Positions 36,655-45,512 of a DNA stretch of 64,000 nucleotides are shown here, piece by piece (within the stretch, counting starts at the first letter, position 1; every line of letters begins with the position of its first letter). Location of the stretch: assembly GCA_036377675.1 (NCBI GenBank), contig DASUXY010000034.1, positions 1-64,000 on the forward strand, given 5' to 3'. Source of the stretch: DASUXY01 sp036377675. GTDB lineage: Bacteria > Bacillota > Bacilli > Bacillales > Amphibacillaceae. Below the pieces are notes generated by a model, which did not search any database, was not told where the DNA came from, and worked only from the letters and a program-made list of their open reading frames with translations. The position numbers and the translations under genes are program-made.

Positions 36655-37749
36655 TTAACGACGGCTTAAAGTATGATGTGGGTTAAGTAAAAACTGTCCG
36701 AGTGAATTTTTATGCGACTTAAGTCTTTCTTCAACCATTCGGTTAGCGGCAACATTCGTCGGAATATTCTCCCTCTTTGAAATTTCAAAAACATTTAATA
36801 TAATATCGTAAATCCCTTCGACTTTTTTCAGAGCGCGTTCTCGATTGTATCCCGTTAATTCATCTGCTACATTAATCACACCACCAGAATTGATGACGAA
36901 GTCCGGTGCGTAGACAATACCCTTTTCAAAAAGTTGTTGGCCATGTTTTTCTGATTTCAACTGATTATTTGCAGAACCAGCAATGACCTTTGCTCGGAGA
37001 TTCGGAATTGTTTCATCATTGATGACACCACCTAATGCACACGGGGAGTATATATCACAATCGACGCTATAGATGTCATCAGGATCAACAGCCTCTGCTC
37101 CAAAAGCTTCTACTGCACGTTGAACGGCCTGCTTATTAATATCCGTAACAATTAATTTAGCCCCTTCTTTATGTAAATGCTCACACAATGAATATGCAAC
37201 ATTACCGACGCCTTGGACAGCAATTGTTTTTCCTTCGAGTGAACCGGAGCCAAATGCTTCTTTAGCAGCAGCCTTCATCCCTTTATATATTCCATAAGCT
37301 GTGACCGGTGAAGGATCTCCTGATGAACCAAACTCTTGAGAAACTCCCGTCACAAAATCTGTTTCCGTATAAATTAAATCCATATCATCAACTGTTGTCC
37401 CAACATCTTCAGCTGTAATGTAACGACCATTTAAACTTTGTACATATCTTCCGAATGCACGTAACATTTCTGGATTTTTATCTTTTTTAGGATCCCCAAT
37501 AATAACCGCTTTTCCCCCGCCAAAATTTAAACCGGCTGCTGCATTTTTATAAGTCATCCCTTTCGCTAATCGTAAAGCATCTTCGACTGCTGCTTCTTCT
37601 GTATCATACGTCCACATGCGTGCTCCACCTAAGGCAGGGCCTAAAGTTGTATCATGAATGACGATGACTGCTTTTAAACCCGAATGTTTTTCTTGACAGA
37701 AGACGACTTGTTCATAATTATCCGATTCCATATACCCGAATATTTCCAT
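36655..37749 (-). CDS. bcd: leucine dehydrogenase
   Basis: A 364-residue NAD-dependent branched-chain amino acid dehydrogenase that deaminates Leu, Ile and Val to the keto acids used by the downstream Bkd complex. The catalytic Lys lies in [13 protein letters not shown] (and another in [13 protein letters not shown]); the Rossmann motif is VQGVGNVAY. The ATG at 37749 has AGGAGG seven bases upstream. A sigma-54 promoter and a cre site lie about 70-110 bases upstream. First gene of the operon; ptb and buk are absent. Confidence 0.95.
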   Translation of the reverse strand: MEIFGYMESDNYEQVVFCQEKHSGLKAVIVIHDTTLGPALGGARMWTYDTEEAAVEDALRLAKGMTYKNAAAGLNFGGGKAVIIGDPKKDKNPEMLRAFGRYVQSLNGRYITAEDVGTTVDDMDLIYTETDFVTGVSQEFGSSGDPSPVTAYGIYKGMKAAAKEAFGSGSLEGKTIAVQGVGNVAYSLCEHLHKEGAKLIVTDINKQAVQRAVEAFGAEAVDPDDIYSVDCDIYSPCALGGVINDETIPNLRAKVIAGSANNQLKSEKHGQQLFEKGIVYAPDFVINSGGVINVADELTGYNRERALKKVEGIYDIILNVFEISKRENIPTNVAANRMVEERLKSHKNSLGQFLLNPHHTLSRR

Positions 37750-37814
37750 TATAATTCCTCCTATAAATAATTTGCAGTTGGATAGTGAACCATCCACTCC
37801 CTTCTCTTTATTCT

Positions 37815-37834
37815 AATGCAACAAGCGTGCCAAA
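37815..37834 (-). promoter_or_regulatory. sigma-54 (SigL) promoter of bcd-bkd
   Basis: Minus strand TTTGGCACGCTTGTTGCATT contains TGGCAC-N5-TTGCA with the exact -24 GG / -12 GC spacing of sigma-54 promoters. The bcd ATG is 68 bases downstream of the -12 element. In B. subtilis the orthologous operon is SigL-dependent and activated by BkdR; no bkdR is in this window. Confidence 0.85.
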
Positions 37835-37843
37835 TACAAATAA

Positions 37844-37857
37844 TGTAAGCGCTTTAT
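37844..37857. promoter_or_regulatory. cre site (CcpA) next to the sigma-54 promoter
   Basis: TGTAAGCGCTTTAT fits TGWAARCGYTWNCW at 13 of 14 positions. It sits 12 bases upstream of the -24 element, where CcpA could interfere with activator contact, pointing to carbon catabolite control of branched-chain amino acid use. Confidence 0.65.
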
Positions 37858-38146
37858 TTTACTTTTTTAATCATATTGACACTTCTTTGCAAGAATGTGG
37901 ATTGGATTGTAGTTTTTATTTGTAAATATTTCCCATAATAATGAAAATCGATACAGTTTAGATCGTCCTTCATTTGATCCGATCGATTTATCAACTTGCC
38001 GTCAACACGAAGCTTACCGTATATATACTGCTCAAAAGTACCTTTGTAAAATTGTGTCCCAAATTAAAATTTTCTGTACTTATTATTTTACTGTATACAC
38101 GCTTCGTTTTCAAATTTGGTTTTTTTCTTTTTACATATTGATTTGG
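37858..38146. other. intergenic region between bcd and yqzF
   Basis: An AT-rich divergent region upstream of the sigma-54 promoter. In B. subtilis this place holds genes for the activator BkdR and for Ptb; here no frame of any length resembles them. An enhancer-type activator site would be expected within it, but I could not identify one. Confidence 0.4.
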
Positions 38147-38152
38147 TATAAT
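38147..38152 (+). promoter_or_regulatory. extended -10 promoter for yqzF
   Basis: TGGTATAAT (TATAAT at 38147-38152) is an extended -10; no clear -35 precedes it. A second TATAAT lies at 38172-38177. The yqzF start is at 38205. Confidence 0.45.
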
Positions 38153-38204
38153 AAGAAATGATTCATTATTTTATAATATGAATACATAAGTAAAGGAGAT
38201 GTGC

Positions 38205-38453
38205 ATGAGTAGAATCTTCGCTTTTTCATTGTTATTTATTCCAGGAATTGTTTCAGCAATTGGGATTAAGTTAATGAGAGATACATTATTTGATGATTTT
38301 CATCCTATCTTTATCCATACAGGCATTCAATTTGGTATCGGACTTATTTTGTTTATCGTTGGACTAGCATTTATCGGTGGGTTTGTCGTCTATCGAGATC
38401 GAAAGAAAGAATTGGAAGAAAAGGAACCATGCAAGTGCATCTTAAAAGAATAA
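38205..38453 (+). CDS. yqzF: YqzF-like DUF2627 membrane protein
   Basis: An 82-residue protein with two membrane helices: FAFSLLFIPGIVSAIGIKLMRD and GIGLILFIVGLAFIGGFVVY. A charged tail ends in CKCILKE. The PGxxSAxGIKLMRDxLF block matches DUF2627 (B. subtilis YqzF), which also neighbours the bkd region. Function unknown. AAAGGAG lies six bases before the ATG at 38205; an ATG two codons earlier is inside that site. Confidence 0.82.
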   Translation: MSRIFAFSLLFIPGIVSAIGIKLMRDTLFDDFHPIFIHTGIQFGIGLILFIVGLAFIGGFVVYRDRKKELEEKEPCKCILKE

Positions 38454-38471
38454 ATGAAAAACCCACAGGAA

Positions 38472-38505
38472 AAAGGTTACTGTATGACCCGATACAGTAA
38501 CCTTT
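38472..38505. terminator. bidirectional terminator between yqzF and spo0A
   Basis: AAAGGTTACTGTAT / ATACAGTAACCTTT is a perfect 14-bp stem with a six-base loop between convergent genes. T5 follows on the minus strand. Confidence 0.85.
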
Positions 38506-38510
38506 ATGTA

Positions 38511-39293
38511 CTAGCTCGCTCGATGTTCTAATCGCAAGCGATCAGCCACCATCGCAATGAATTCTGAATTGGTAGGTTTTGCTTTAGAAATACTTATAGT
38601 GTATCCAAAAAGAGCCGATATAGAGTCTACGTTACCACGACTCCAAGCCACTTCAATGGCATGACGAATAGCCCGTTCAACTCGTGAAGAGGTCGTTTTA
38701 AACTTTTTAGCGATATCGGGATATAGCACTTTTGTAATTGAACCTAGAAGTTCAATATCATTGTAAACCATCGTAATTGCCTCTCGCAAATACATGTATC
38801 CTTTAATATGGGCTGGAACACCTATTTCGTGAATAATATTTGTAATACTTGCTTCTAAATCCCTTTTCAACTCTTTCTTCTTCCCTCTTTTCGTTAGGTT
38901 AGAAAAAGAAGGAATCCCTTGAACTTGTCGTATTTGATCGGCTAAATGTTCTAAATCGAATGGTTTTAAAATAAAATAAGATGCCCCGAGGGCAACAGCT
39001 TTTTTCATGACTTCTTCTTGGCCAAATGCAGTTAACATAATGACATGTGGTTTATGCGCTTGGTCCATTTCTTTAAGCGTATTCAAAACGGCTAATCCAT
39101 CGACATGAGGCATAATTATATCTAAGACGATGACATCTGGTTCCTTCTCCTCGAGCATCTCCAGACATTCTCGCCCATTATGAGCGGTACCAATGACTTT
39201 AATATCATCTTGCTCGTCAAAAAACTCCTCCATTAACTGTATAAGTTCTTTGTTATCGTCGACTAAGCATACCGAAATTTCATTTTTCTTCAC
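38511..39293 (-). CDS. spo0A: sporulation master regulator Spo0A
   Basis: A 260-residue response regulator. The receiver has the acidic pair in CLVDDNKE, phosphoryl Asp in [13 protein letters not shown], Thr in MLTAFGQ and Lys in ILKPFD. After a basic linker the C-terminal DNA-binding domain carries the invariant [17 protein letters not shown] recognition helix and ISALFGYTI. Spo0A~P controls spoIIA, spoIIG and spoIIE entry into sporulation. It starts at GTG with GGGAGG eight bases upstream, and has a sigma-H promoter with a 0A box. Confidence 0.97.
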   Translation of the reverse strand: MKKNEISVCLVDDNKELIQLMEEFFDEQDDIKVIGTAHNGRECLEMLEEKEPDVIVLDIIMPHVDGLAVLNTLKEMDQAHKPHVIMLTAFGQEEVMKKAVALGASYFILKPFDLEHLADQIRQVQGIPSFSNLTKRGKKKELKRDLEASITNIIHEIGVPAHIKGYMYLREAITMVYNDIELLGSITKVLYPDIAKKFKTTSSRVERAIRHAIEVAWSRGNVDSISALFGYTISISKAKPTNSEFIAMVADRLRLEHRAS

Positions 39294-39332
39294 CGGATTT
39301 TTCCTCCCTCTAAATTTTCTGTATATTATTAT

Positions 39333-39361
39333 ATATTCGACACGACCTATTAATATCCTTT
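39333..39361 (-). promoter_or_regulatory. sigma-H promoter of spo0A with overlapping 0A box
   Basis: Minus strand -35 AAAGGATAT (39353-39361) and -10 GTCGAATAT (39333-39341), spacer 11, both fitting RnAGGAwww and RnnGAATww with no mismatch. TGTCGAA, a perfect 0A box, overlaps the -10 (39336-39342). This allows Spo0A feedback on its own promoter, as in B. subtilis. Confidence 0.88.
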
Positions 39362-39523
39362 TTTTATTTAATAAATAGTGGTAATTTTTCGAAATTAGTA
39401 CATTTTATTTACTTTTTGCCCTTTATTCTCTATTCAGCCAAAAGAGTATCTATTATGACCAATATACACGAAAAGCTGATGCTTTATTTCACATTTTATG
39501 TCATATAAAAACAGACTTGTAGT

Positions 39524-39547
39524 TGGAAATTCATCCGACTACAAGTC
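39524..39547 (-). terminator. intrinsic terminator after spoIVB
   Basis: Minus strand GACTTGTAGT pairs with ACTACAAGTC across a short loop and is followed by T5. It starts six bases after the spoIVB stop. Confidence 0.85.
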
Positions 39548-39552
39548 CATCG

Positions 39553-40836
39553 TTAACTCGCTACATCATTTTGTTCAGCATACATATTTATACCAGCTTC
39601 TTCCAACATCCACTCAATGTGCACGCCATATCCTGAAGTAGGATCATTGACGAAAACGTGTGTAACGGCACCGATTATTTTATCACCTTGAATAATCGGA
39701 CTTCCACTCATCCCTTGAACAATACCACCTGTTTTTTCCAATAATTTTTGGTCTGTTATTTTTACAACCATTCCTTTTGTTGCAGGTGATTTTTGTGGAA
39801 TGCTACTGACAATTTCTACATCAAACTCTTCTACTCGCTCTCCATCGATCACTGTTAAAATCTTTGCTGGCCCTTCCTTTACTTCGTGCGAAAGAGCAAT
39901 CGACATCGGCTGATCGTATTTTCCATTTTTAATTGAACGGTCTAACACGCCAAAAATACCAAATGGACTGTTTTTAGTAATGTTTCCAATTTTATTTTCC
40001 TTTATGGAAAATTTGGCTTGTTTTTCCCCAGGAATCCCACTGTTTCCCTTTTCGATTGATGTTACGGATGAACGTACGATTGTACCATTATGAATTTCTA
40101 TCGGCTTTTTTGTATCCATATCTGAGATAATGTGGCCAAGTGCACCGTATTTTTTTGATTGCGGTTCGTAAAAAGTCATCGTCCCGATTCCAGCTGCTGA
40201 ATCACGTATATAAAGTCCGATTCGATACTCTTCTTCTTTATGATCCATGACAGGACGTAAAGTTGTATCCATTGTTTTTTTACCCCGTTTAATTTTAACT
40301 TTAAGGTCTTCATTATTTTTACCAGCTTTTTCCACATGCGGCTTAACGTCTTCCATTTTCTTAATATCTTTACCATTTATTTTTAAGATGACGTCGCCTA
40401 CATTAATTTTTGCATCTTCCCCTGGTGAAACTATTTCATTTTCACCGTTGACGAGGTGATGACCGACGACGAGAACCCCTAACGTATGCAACTGTACACC
40501 GATGGATTGCCCACCTGGGATCAGCTGTTTATCCTCATAAACCGATACGTCAACATTTTTAATCGGCATTCCGGCTACTTGATACGTTAATTGCGCATGA
40601 CCAGGCTCTTCTGCAGAAAACGTCGACGAATCAATGGCTTGGATACTTTTATCAGATGAGTCGACTTGAACAGCCTTACCTAAACTTGGAAGTGTAATGG
40701 GAGATTCGTTTGTAAAAGTGATCATGTGATTAGGAATGGAAAAATACTGCTGGATCGGTGGAGCAAAAGGAACAATGAGTAAAGCAGCTAAAAGCACAAT
40801 ACCTACATACATACGACTGTATTTCAAATGTTTCAC
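39553..40836 (-). CDS. spoIVB: SpoIVB signalling serine peptidase (S55)
   Basis: A 427-residue forespore-secreted protease with one N-terminal membrane anchor ([17 protein letters not shown]). A PDZ domain follows ([20 protein letters not shown]...[10 protein letters not shown]), then the S55 catalytic region with His in [13 protein letters not shown] and Ser in [19 protein letters not shown]. It crosses the inter-membrane space and cleaves SpoIVFA to release pro-sigma-K processing. The first start is GTG (40836), almost touching a GAGGAG site; a TTG three codons later has better spacing. recN-spoIVB-spo0A is the standard order. Confidence 0.95.
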   Translation of the reverse strand: MKHLKYSRMYVGIVLLAALLIVPFAPPIQQYFSIPNHMITFTNESPITLPSLGKAVQVDSSDKSIQAIDSSTFSAEEPGHAQLTYQVAGMPIKNVDVSVYEDKQLIPGGQSIGVQLHTLGVLVVGHHLVNGENEIVSPGEDAKINVGDVILKINGKDIKKMEDVKPHVEKAGKNNEDLKVKIKRGKKTMDTTLRPVMDHKEEEYRIGLYIRDSAAGIGTMTFYEPQSKKYGALGHIISDMDTKKPIEIHNGTIVRSSVTSIEKGNSGIPGEKQAKFSIKENKIGNITKNSPFGIFGVLDRSIKNGKYDQPMSIALSHEVKEGPAKILTVIDGERVEEFDVEIVSSIPQKSPATKGMVVKITDQKLLEKTGGIVQGMSGSPIIQGDKIIGAVTHVFVNDPTSGYGVHIEWMLEEAGINMYAEQNDVAS

Positions 40837-40937
40837 TCTCCTCGTCCTAACCCATACATATTTATTTCTGTATTCCTAATTTGACCTATAACAGATCTTT
40901 TTAAACTGGTGAATGATAAGAAAAGATGTGTATCATT

Positions 40938-40979
40938 TCCTTTTTTCAATTGTATGAGTCCTTTTTTCAATTGTATGAG
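40938..40979. repeat. two tandem copies of a 21-bp sequence
   Basis: Bases 40938-40958 and 40959-40979 are identical (TCCTTTTTTCAATTGTATGA plus G). They lie about 100 bp upstream of spoIVB. A recent slippage duplication is the simplest view; each copy includes the near-palindrome CAATTG. Confidence 0.9.
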
Positions 40980-41124
40980 TGTAAAGAGTATAAAAAACAT
41001 TTTCCGTACAATCCTATGTGTAGGTATGGATAAAAGGAGCAGAAGACACTGTCAAGAAAGTAAGTGATCTACTCAGCTGAATCTAATGTGAGAAAAGGGT
41101 AAAAGGTTTTTTAATCCAGCTTTT

Positions 41125-42864
41125 CTACTTTTTCTTCAATTTCTTTTGTTTAAAGTCTGAGGCTAACTGGAGTAATTCTCGGGCATGTTCTTTTGCTGTT
41201 GCTGTCATTTTCGTACCTGTAATCATCCGACTCAATTCATCAACTTGTTCAACCGTTGACAACTCATACACATTTGTATGCATGCGATTATCTTTTTTAT
41301 GTTTTCCAATTAACTGATGCGTATCCGCCATTGCAGCCACTTGTGGAAGATGTGTAATACAAAGAACTTGAGAATCTTTTGAGATTTCATAAATTTTCTC
41401 ACCCATCGCTTGGGCAACTCTGCCGCTAACACCCGTATCAACTTCGTCAAAAATGACACTCGTTACCCCCTGATATTTCGCAAAAATTTTCTTTAATACG
41501 AGCATCATTCTTGAAAGTTCTCCACCGGAAGCGACTTTGTTTAATTCCTTCATCGGTTCACCTGGGTTTGTAGAAATCATAAACTGAATGTGGTCGAAAC
41601 CATTTTTATGCAAGTGAATAGACTGGTTTTTGTAAAAGTGTGTATCTTTTTCATCTATTTTCGGATCAAATGAAATGGAAAACATAGTATTTTCCATGTA
41701 TAAGTCTTTTAATTCTTTGTGTACAGCGGCGGTTAGTGAATCTGCTGCTTGTCTTCGCAGTTTATGTAATATGTTCGCATGAAAAAAAGCATCTTTTTCA
41801 ATTTTTTGTATAGATGTTGACAATTTTTCTAAATGGGAGTCTTTATTGCTTATTTCTTCAATTTCTTGCCTTATAACCGTAGTATATTCAAGAATTTCGT
41901 TTACAGTTGTCCCATACTTTCGTTTAAGACCGTTAATTTCATCCAACCTCGCCTCTATTTCATTCAAGCGATTCGGATTATAAGCTAACGTATCCATATA
42001 ATTCCGCATTTCAAACACTATATCTTCAATGGCATAATAGTGATTCGTTAATTGTTCTGCCTGTTGCGCAATAAAACCATCATATGAACGGACATCTTGT
42101 AATGATTGTTGAGCGATATTTAACCATTCCAACCCTTTTTGTTCACCGTAAAGAGCTGTATATGATTCATTGAGAGCATTGAAAATACGTTCGTAATTCA
42201 TTAAATAATCTCTTTCTTTCTCTAACTTTTCATCTTCATCTGGGGACAAATTCGCTTCCTCAAGCTCACGATGTTGAAATTGTAATAAATCAAGTCGCTG
42301 GGCCATTTCTTGCTCATTTTCACTCAGCTCCTTGTACCGCTGTTTTAGTTTTGAAAGCTCATTATATATTTGTTCATAGTCTGCTTTTGCTTGTGCTATT
42401 GCTCGCTCATCGTATAAATCCAACAGATGGATATGATGATCAGAATCCAATAATGATTGGGTTTCGTGTTGACTATGTATATCAATTAATGTGTTACCAA
42501 TCTCCCGTAAAATAGTGAGTGTAACTAATTTTCCGTTTACACGACAGATGCTTTTTCCACCATTCGTTATCGTCCGATGCAGTACGATTTGATGATCTTC
42601 CATTTTAATTCCAAACCGTTCCCCGGTTTCATATACCGCATGATCATTACGATCAATAATAAATAGACCTTCAATTTCTGCCTTTTTCGAGCCATGTCTG
42701 ACAAAATCAACCGAACCTCTTCCACCTGCCAACAATTGGACGGCATCAATAATAATCGACTTTCCTGCTCCAGTTTCCCCAGTAAGTACCGTTAATCCTT
42801 CGTGAAAGGTAATAGATACTTCATCGATGATGGCGAAATCACGGATTGATAATTCTGTTAACAT
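41125..42864 (-). CDS. recN: DNA repair protein RecN
   Basis: A 579-residue SMC-like ATPase that gathers double-strand break ends. Walker A is LTGETGAGKSIIIDAV near residue 30; a long coiled-coil core follows (ELSKLKQRYKELSENEQEMAQ). The signature VASGGELSRMMLVLKK and Walker B TSVIFDEVDTGVSG are near the C-terminus. It lies between ahrC and spoIVB, the conserved place. Cytoplasmic; usually SOS-regulated in Bacillus, but I did not see a clear LexA box in the short gap before it. Confidence 0.96.
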   Translation of the reverse strand: MLTELSIRDFAIIDEVSITFHEGLTVLTGETGAGKSIIIDAVQLLAGGRGSVDFVRHGSKKAEIEGLFIIDRNDHAVYETGERFGIKMEDHQIVLHRTITNGGKSICRVNGKLVTLTILREIGNTLIDIHSQHETQSLLDSDHHIHLLDLYDERAIAQAKADYEQIYNELSKLKQRYKELSENEQEMAQRLDLLQFQHRELEEANLSPDEDEKLEKERDYLMNYERIFNALNESYTALYGEQKGLEWLNIAQQSLQDVRSYDGFIAQQAEQLTNHYYAIEDIVFEMRNYMDTLAYNPNRLNEIEARLDEINGLKRKYGTTVNEILEYTTVIRQEIEEISNKDSHLEKLSTSIQKIEKDAFFHANILHKLRRQAADSLTAAVHKELKDLYMENTMFSISFDPKIDEKDTHFYKNQSIHLHKNGFDHIQFMISTNPGEPMKELNKVASGGELSRMMLVLKKIFAKYQGVTSVIFDEVDTGVSGRVAQAMGEKIYEISKDSQVLCITHLPQVAAMADTHQLIGKHKKDNRMHTNVYELSTVEQVDELSRMITGTKMTATAKEHARELLQLASDFKQKKLKKK

Positions 42865-42885
42865 GTACGAAACACTCCATTATCC

Positions 42886-43335
42886 TTACAGCATTTTAAG
42901 AAAACGTTCCTTGATTTCTTCTGTATCTTCTTCTGATCGACAGATGATTAGACACGTATCATCTCCACAAATAGACCCCATTATTTCTTCCCAATCTAAA
43001 TTGTCAATTAAAGCACCAACAGCTTGGGCATTACCTGGCAAAGTTTTTAAAATGATAAAATGACTCGTATGATCAATATTTACAAAAGCATCCATAATTA
43101 ACCGCTTTAATTTATTTAAAGGATTAAAACGTTGATCAGCTGGAAGACTATATTTATATCCACCGCTCGATGATGGAACTTTGACGAGATGCAATTCTTT
43201 AATATCTCGTGACACTGTCGCCTGTGTGACATCGTAGCCCAATGTTTTTAATTCATTGACAAGTTCATCTTGTGTTTCAATATCATTTTCAGTAATGAGC
43301 TCTCTTATTTTTATATGGCGTTGAATTTTACTCAT
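42886..43335 (-). CDS. ahrC: arginine repressor ArgR/AhrC
   Basis: A 149-residue hexameric regulator. The N-terminal winged helix has [24 protein letters not shown], with the [13 protein letters not shown] signature. The C-terminal domain binds L-arginine at [12 protein letters not shown]. It represses arginine synthesis and activates catabolism. GGAGG precedes the ATG at 43335. The tlyA-ahrC-recN order is conserved in Bacillus. Confidence 0.95.
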   Translation of the reverse strand: MSKIQRHIKIRELITENDIETQDELVNELKTLGYDVTQATVSRDIKELHLVKVPSSSGGYKYSLPADQRFNPLNKLKRLIMDAFVNIDHTSHFIILKTLPGNAQAVGALIDNLDWEEIMGSICGDDTCLIICRSEEDTEEIKERFLKML

Positions 43336-43379
43336 AAAGCACCTCCATCTCAATCATCTCGGGAGTAGGTTGACGTTGT

Positions 43380-44216
43380 TTATTTACCTTTATTTTTTTG
43401 TTTCGATTGAAACGTCTCGTGAGCATCTTTGACAACCTGGCTTATTTCGTCATCGCTAATTAAAATTCCATCTTGTTCCTTTTTCCATCCTAAATGTACT
43501 AAAAATTCAATGTTACCATCTCCACCTGTAATGGGCGAAAATGTAAGACCAAATAATTCATATCCTTCCTTCAGGGCTACATCGACGATTTCGTTTAAAA
43601 CCTGAGCATGAATACATGGCTCCCGAACAATTCCCTTTTTACCGACTTGATCTTTACCAGCTTCGAATTGTGGCTTAATAAGTGCAACGATATCACTGTT
43701 CGGACATAAAATTGTCCGTAATACAGGGAAAATCAACCGTAATGAAATAAAGGAAACATCAATCGCTGCAAAATTGGGCATCCCTTTTTTGAACATATGT
43801 GGCGTGGCATAACGGAAATTTGTTCGTTCCATAACGACGACACGGTCGTCCTTTCTTAACTTCCAAGCTAATTGATTGTAACCAACATCAACTGCATATG
43901 ATAATTTCGCCCCATTTTGAAGAGCACAATCGGTAAAACCACCTGTTGATGAGCCGACATCGATTATAATTTTATCTTGTAATTGAATGGAAAAATGTTT
44001 TAAAGCTTTTTCCAACTTCAAGCCTCCACGACCGACATACGGAATCGGCTTTCCCTTAATTAGCAAAGGGATATCTTCGTCTACCTTCATCCCTGGCTTA
44101 TCGAGTCGCTCCTGTTTTGAAAAAACGAGTCCCGCCATGATGACGCGCTTCGCTTTTTCCCGTGTTTCAATTAAATTTCGTTCAACTAGTAATACGTCTA
44201 AACGCTTTTTACTCAT
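43380..44216 (-). CDS. tlyA: TlyA/YqxC-family rRNA 2'-O-methyltransferase
   Basis: A 278-residue protein with an N-terminal S4 RNA-binding domain (KKRLDVLLVERNLIETREKAKRVIMAG) and a Rossmann methyltransferase domain starting at DVGSSTGGFTDCALQNGA; the FAAIDVSFISL and LIKPQFEAGK motifs complete the active site. TlyA proteins methylate ribose in rRNA; in Bacillus the target is less well studied. It lies between ahrC and the oapA-like gene. In B. subtilis dxs precedes it; here it does not. Confidence 0.9.
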   Translation of the reverse strand: MSKKRLDVLLVERNLIETREKAKRVIMAGLVFSKQERLDKPGMKVDEDIPLLIKGKPIPYVGRGGLKLEKALKHFSIQLQDKIIIDVGSSTGGFTDCALQNGAKLSYAVDVGYNQLAWKLRKDDRVVVMERTNFRYATPHMFKKGMPNFAAIDVSFISLRLIFPVLRTILCPNSDIVALIKPQFEAGKDQVGKKGIVREPCIHAQVLNEIVDVALKEGYELFGLTFSPITGGDGNIEFLVHLGWKKEQDGILISDDEISQVVKDAHETFQSKQKNKGK

Positions 44217-44262
44217 ATTTGTATATCCTTTACATTCGTTAATTTAAATCAATCGTTGTTTT

Positions 44263-44838
44263 TTAATTTTTAGGGAGTAAATTTATGTTTAGCTTTTTCT
44301 CAACAATCGCAATTACTTTTCCAGCAAAAAAAATTATTTTTGTTGAAGCATTGATAGCAAAATATTTTCCGAGTGCTTTACCTCCAACTGTAAGTGCCGC
44401 AATCAAACTCGTAAAGATAACTGAGAGCATGATGTGACCAGCTGAACCTTCACCATGACCAACTATACTAGAAATTTGTAAAACAACTATGGCCGAAGCC
44501 GTTCCACTAACGATACCAGAAATATCACCGATGACGTCATTGCAAAAGCTCGCAAATTTATCAGCGTTACGAATGATAATAACGGCTTGCTTTGCTCCAG
44601 TCACTTTTTTAGCAGACATCGCATGAAAAGGCGCTTCATCTGCAGAAGTTGAGGCAATACCTAACATATCGAAGACGACACCGATTGCTACAATGACTAA
44701 AACAACGAGCAAGCCAATGACCCATACTACTTTGCTCAGTATAGATGAGGAAATAACTGAAAAAATAGCCGCTAACACAAAAGTGATAACGGCAATTGTC
44801 AAACTAAATTTAATGGAACGCTTTATTTGTGAATTCAT
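44263..44838 (-). CDS. oapA: OapA-like OLE-RNA-associated membrane protein (CNNM/CorB-like)
   Basis: A 191-residue protein with four membrane helices at about 10-33, 36-60, 105-124 and 133-153. Between helices 2 and 3 is a conserved-looking polar block: ASTSADEAPFHAM...KQAVIIIRNADKFASFCNDVIGDISG. It resembles the membrane domain of CNNM/CorB magnesium transporters but has no CBS domains. Immediately upstream on the same strand is a roughly 590-nt structured non-coding RNA after ispA. Size, topology and this pairing identify OapA, which binds OLE RNA and holds it at the membrane. Only a GGGG serves as ribosome binding site. Confidence 0.83.
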   Translation of the reverse strand: MNSQIKRSIKFSLTIAVITFVLAAIFSVISSSILSKVVWVIGLLVVLVIVAIGVVFDMLGIASTSADEAPFHAMSAKKVTGAKQAVIIIRNADKFASFCNDVIGDISGIVSGTASAIVVLQISSIVGHGEGSAGHIMLSVIFTSLIAALTVGGKALGKYFAINASTKIIFFAGKVIAIVEKKLNINLLPKN

Positions 44839-44884
44839 AAGCTACCCCAAATCATCTGGAAATCTCGTTCTATGTATGAGATGG

Positions 44885-45476
44885 TCATTTAAACGGTAAA
44901 AACTGTGGCTTAGGTCCAGTAGGTTTTCCCAAGCGATTACCCTATGTTACCATGCGGGCGGTTCCCCTTTAAAATCACCTAAGCGTCGTCACCGAGAGCT
45001 TGACTGGATTACCACTTAGACCACACTCTAATCCCGTTTAAATGTCGTTTAGAACAGTCTAGGAGATTTCCTCAACAGTCTTTAGCCGTTCCCTAGCCTC
45101 TTTTGCAATGTTGATTTCATAGGGAAAATACGATTGTTCGGTGGCCATCCGAGTCGCTACTTAGAACCCTAATCCTCTCAAAATCACTCAAGGCAGGCTA
45201 CGCTGCAAAAAAGATCCCTAACTTTGTTATGCAGGTTCATACCCCATTCCATAATCCCAACTGGGCTTAGTTGTTAATACAGATATGGGCCTCCACGGTA
45301 TTCGGGTCAACGCCCACATGCCTTTGTGGATCGCCCGAAAACCTTAACTCCCAGCATTGACCCAAAGCTGGGCGCTTCAAGCCAACACAAGGAACTTCAT
45401 CGATATGCCCTTTAGCGGATTTTTAGCCCCGCCTTCAGAAACGGAGGACTGACTAGAATACTGCACCATCCCGTTT
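44885..45476 (-). ncRNA. ole: OLE (ornate large extremophilic) RNA
   Basis: A gene-free, comparatively GC-rich stretch of about 590 nt between ispA and the oapA-like gene, on their strand. It has its own promoter (45483-45512). The 5' end TTAAACGG (45471-45478) pairs exactly with CCGTTTAA of the 3' end (44889-44896), closing the whole molecule. Clear local hairpins include CCCAGC/GCTGGG (45350-45372) and nested CGGG(CCACA/TGTGG)CCCG (45303-45337). No frame through it looks coding. OLE RNA is known as a roughly 600-nt membrane-bound RNA of extremophilic Firmicutes, next to ispA and its partner OapA, linked to alcohol, cold and Mg stress. Ends are estimates. Confidence 0.83.
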
Positions 45477-45482
45477 AATCAT

Positions 45483-45512
45483 ATTATACCACAAATGACC
45501 TCTAAAAAACAA
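45483..45512 (-). promoter_or_regulatory. promoter of the OLE RNA
   Basis: On the minus strand TTGTTT (45507-45512), an 18-base spacer and TGGTATAAT, i.e. a consensus TATAAT (45483-45488) with extended -10 TG. The -35 abuts the ispA stop. Start is expected near 45476, two bases inside the terminal helix of the RNA. The RNA could thus be made apart from the ispA operon. Confidence 0.75.

Noticed and set aside
44885..45476. Short open frames within the OLE RNA region
   Set aside because: All are short, lack ribosome binding sites, and cross clear RNA hairpins; the region is better explained as structured RNA.
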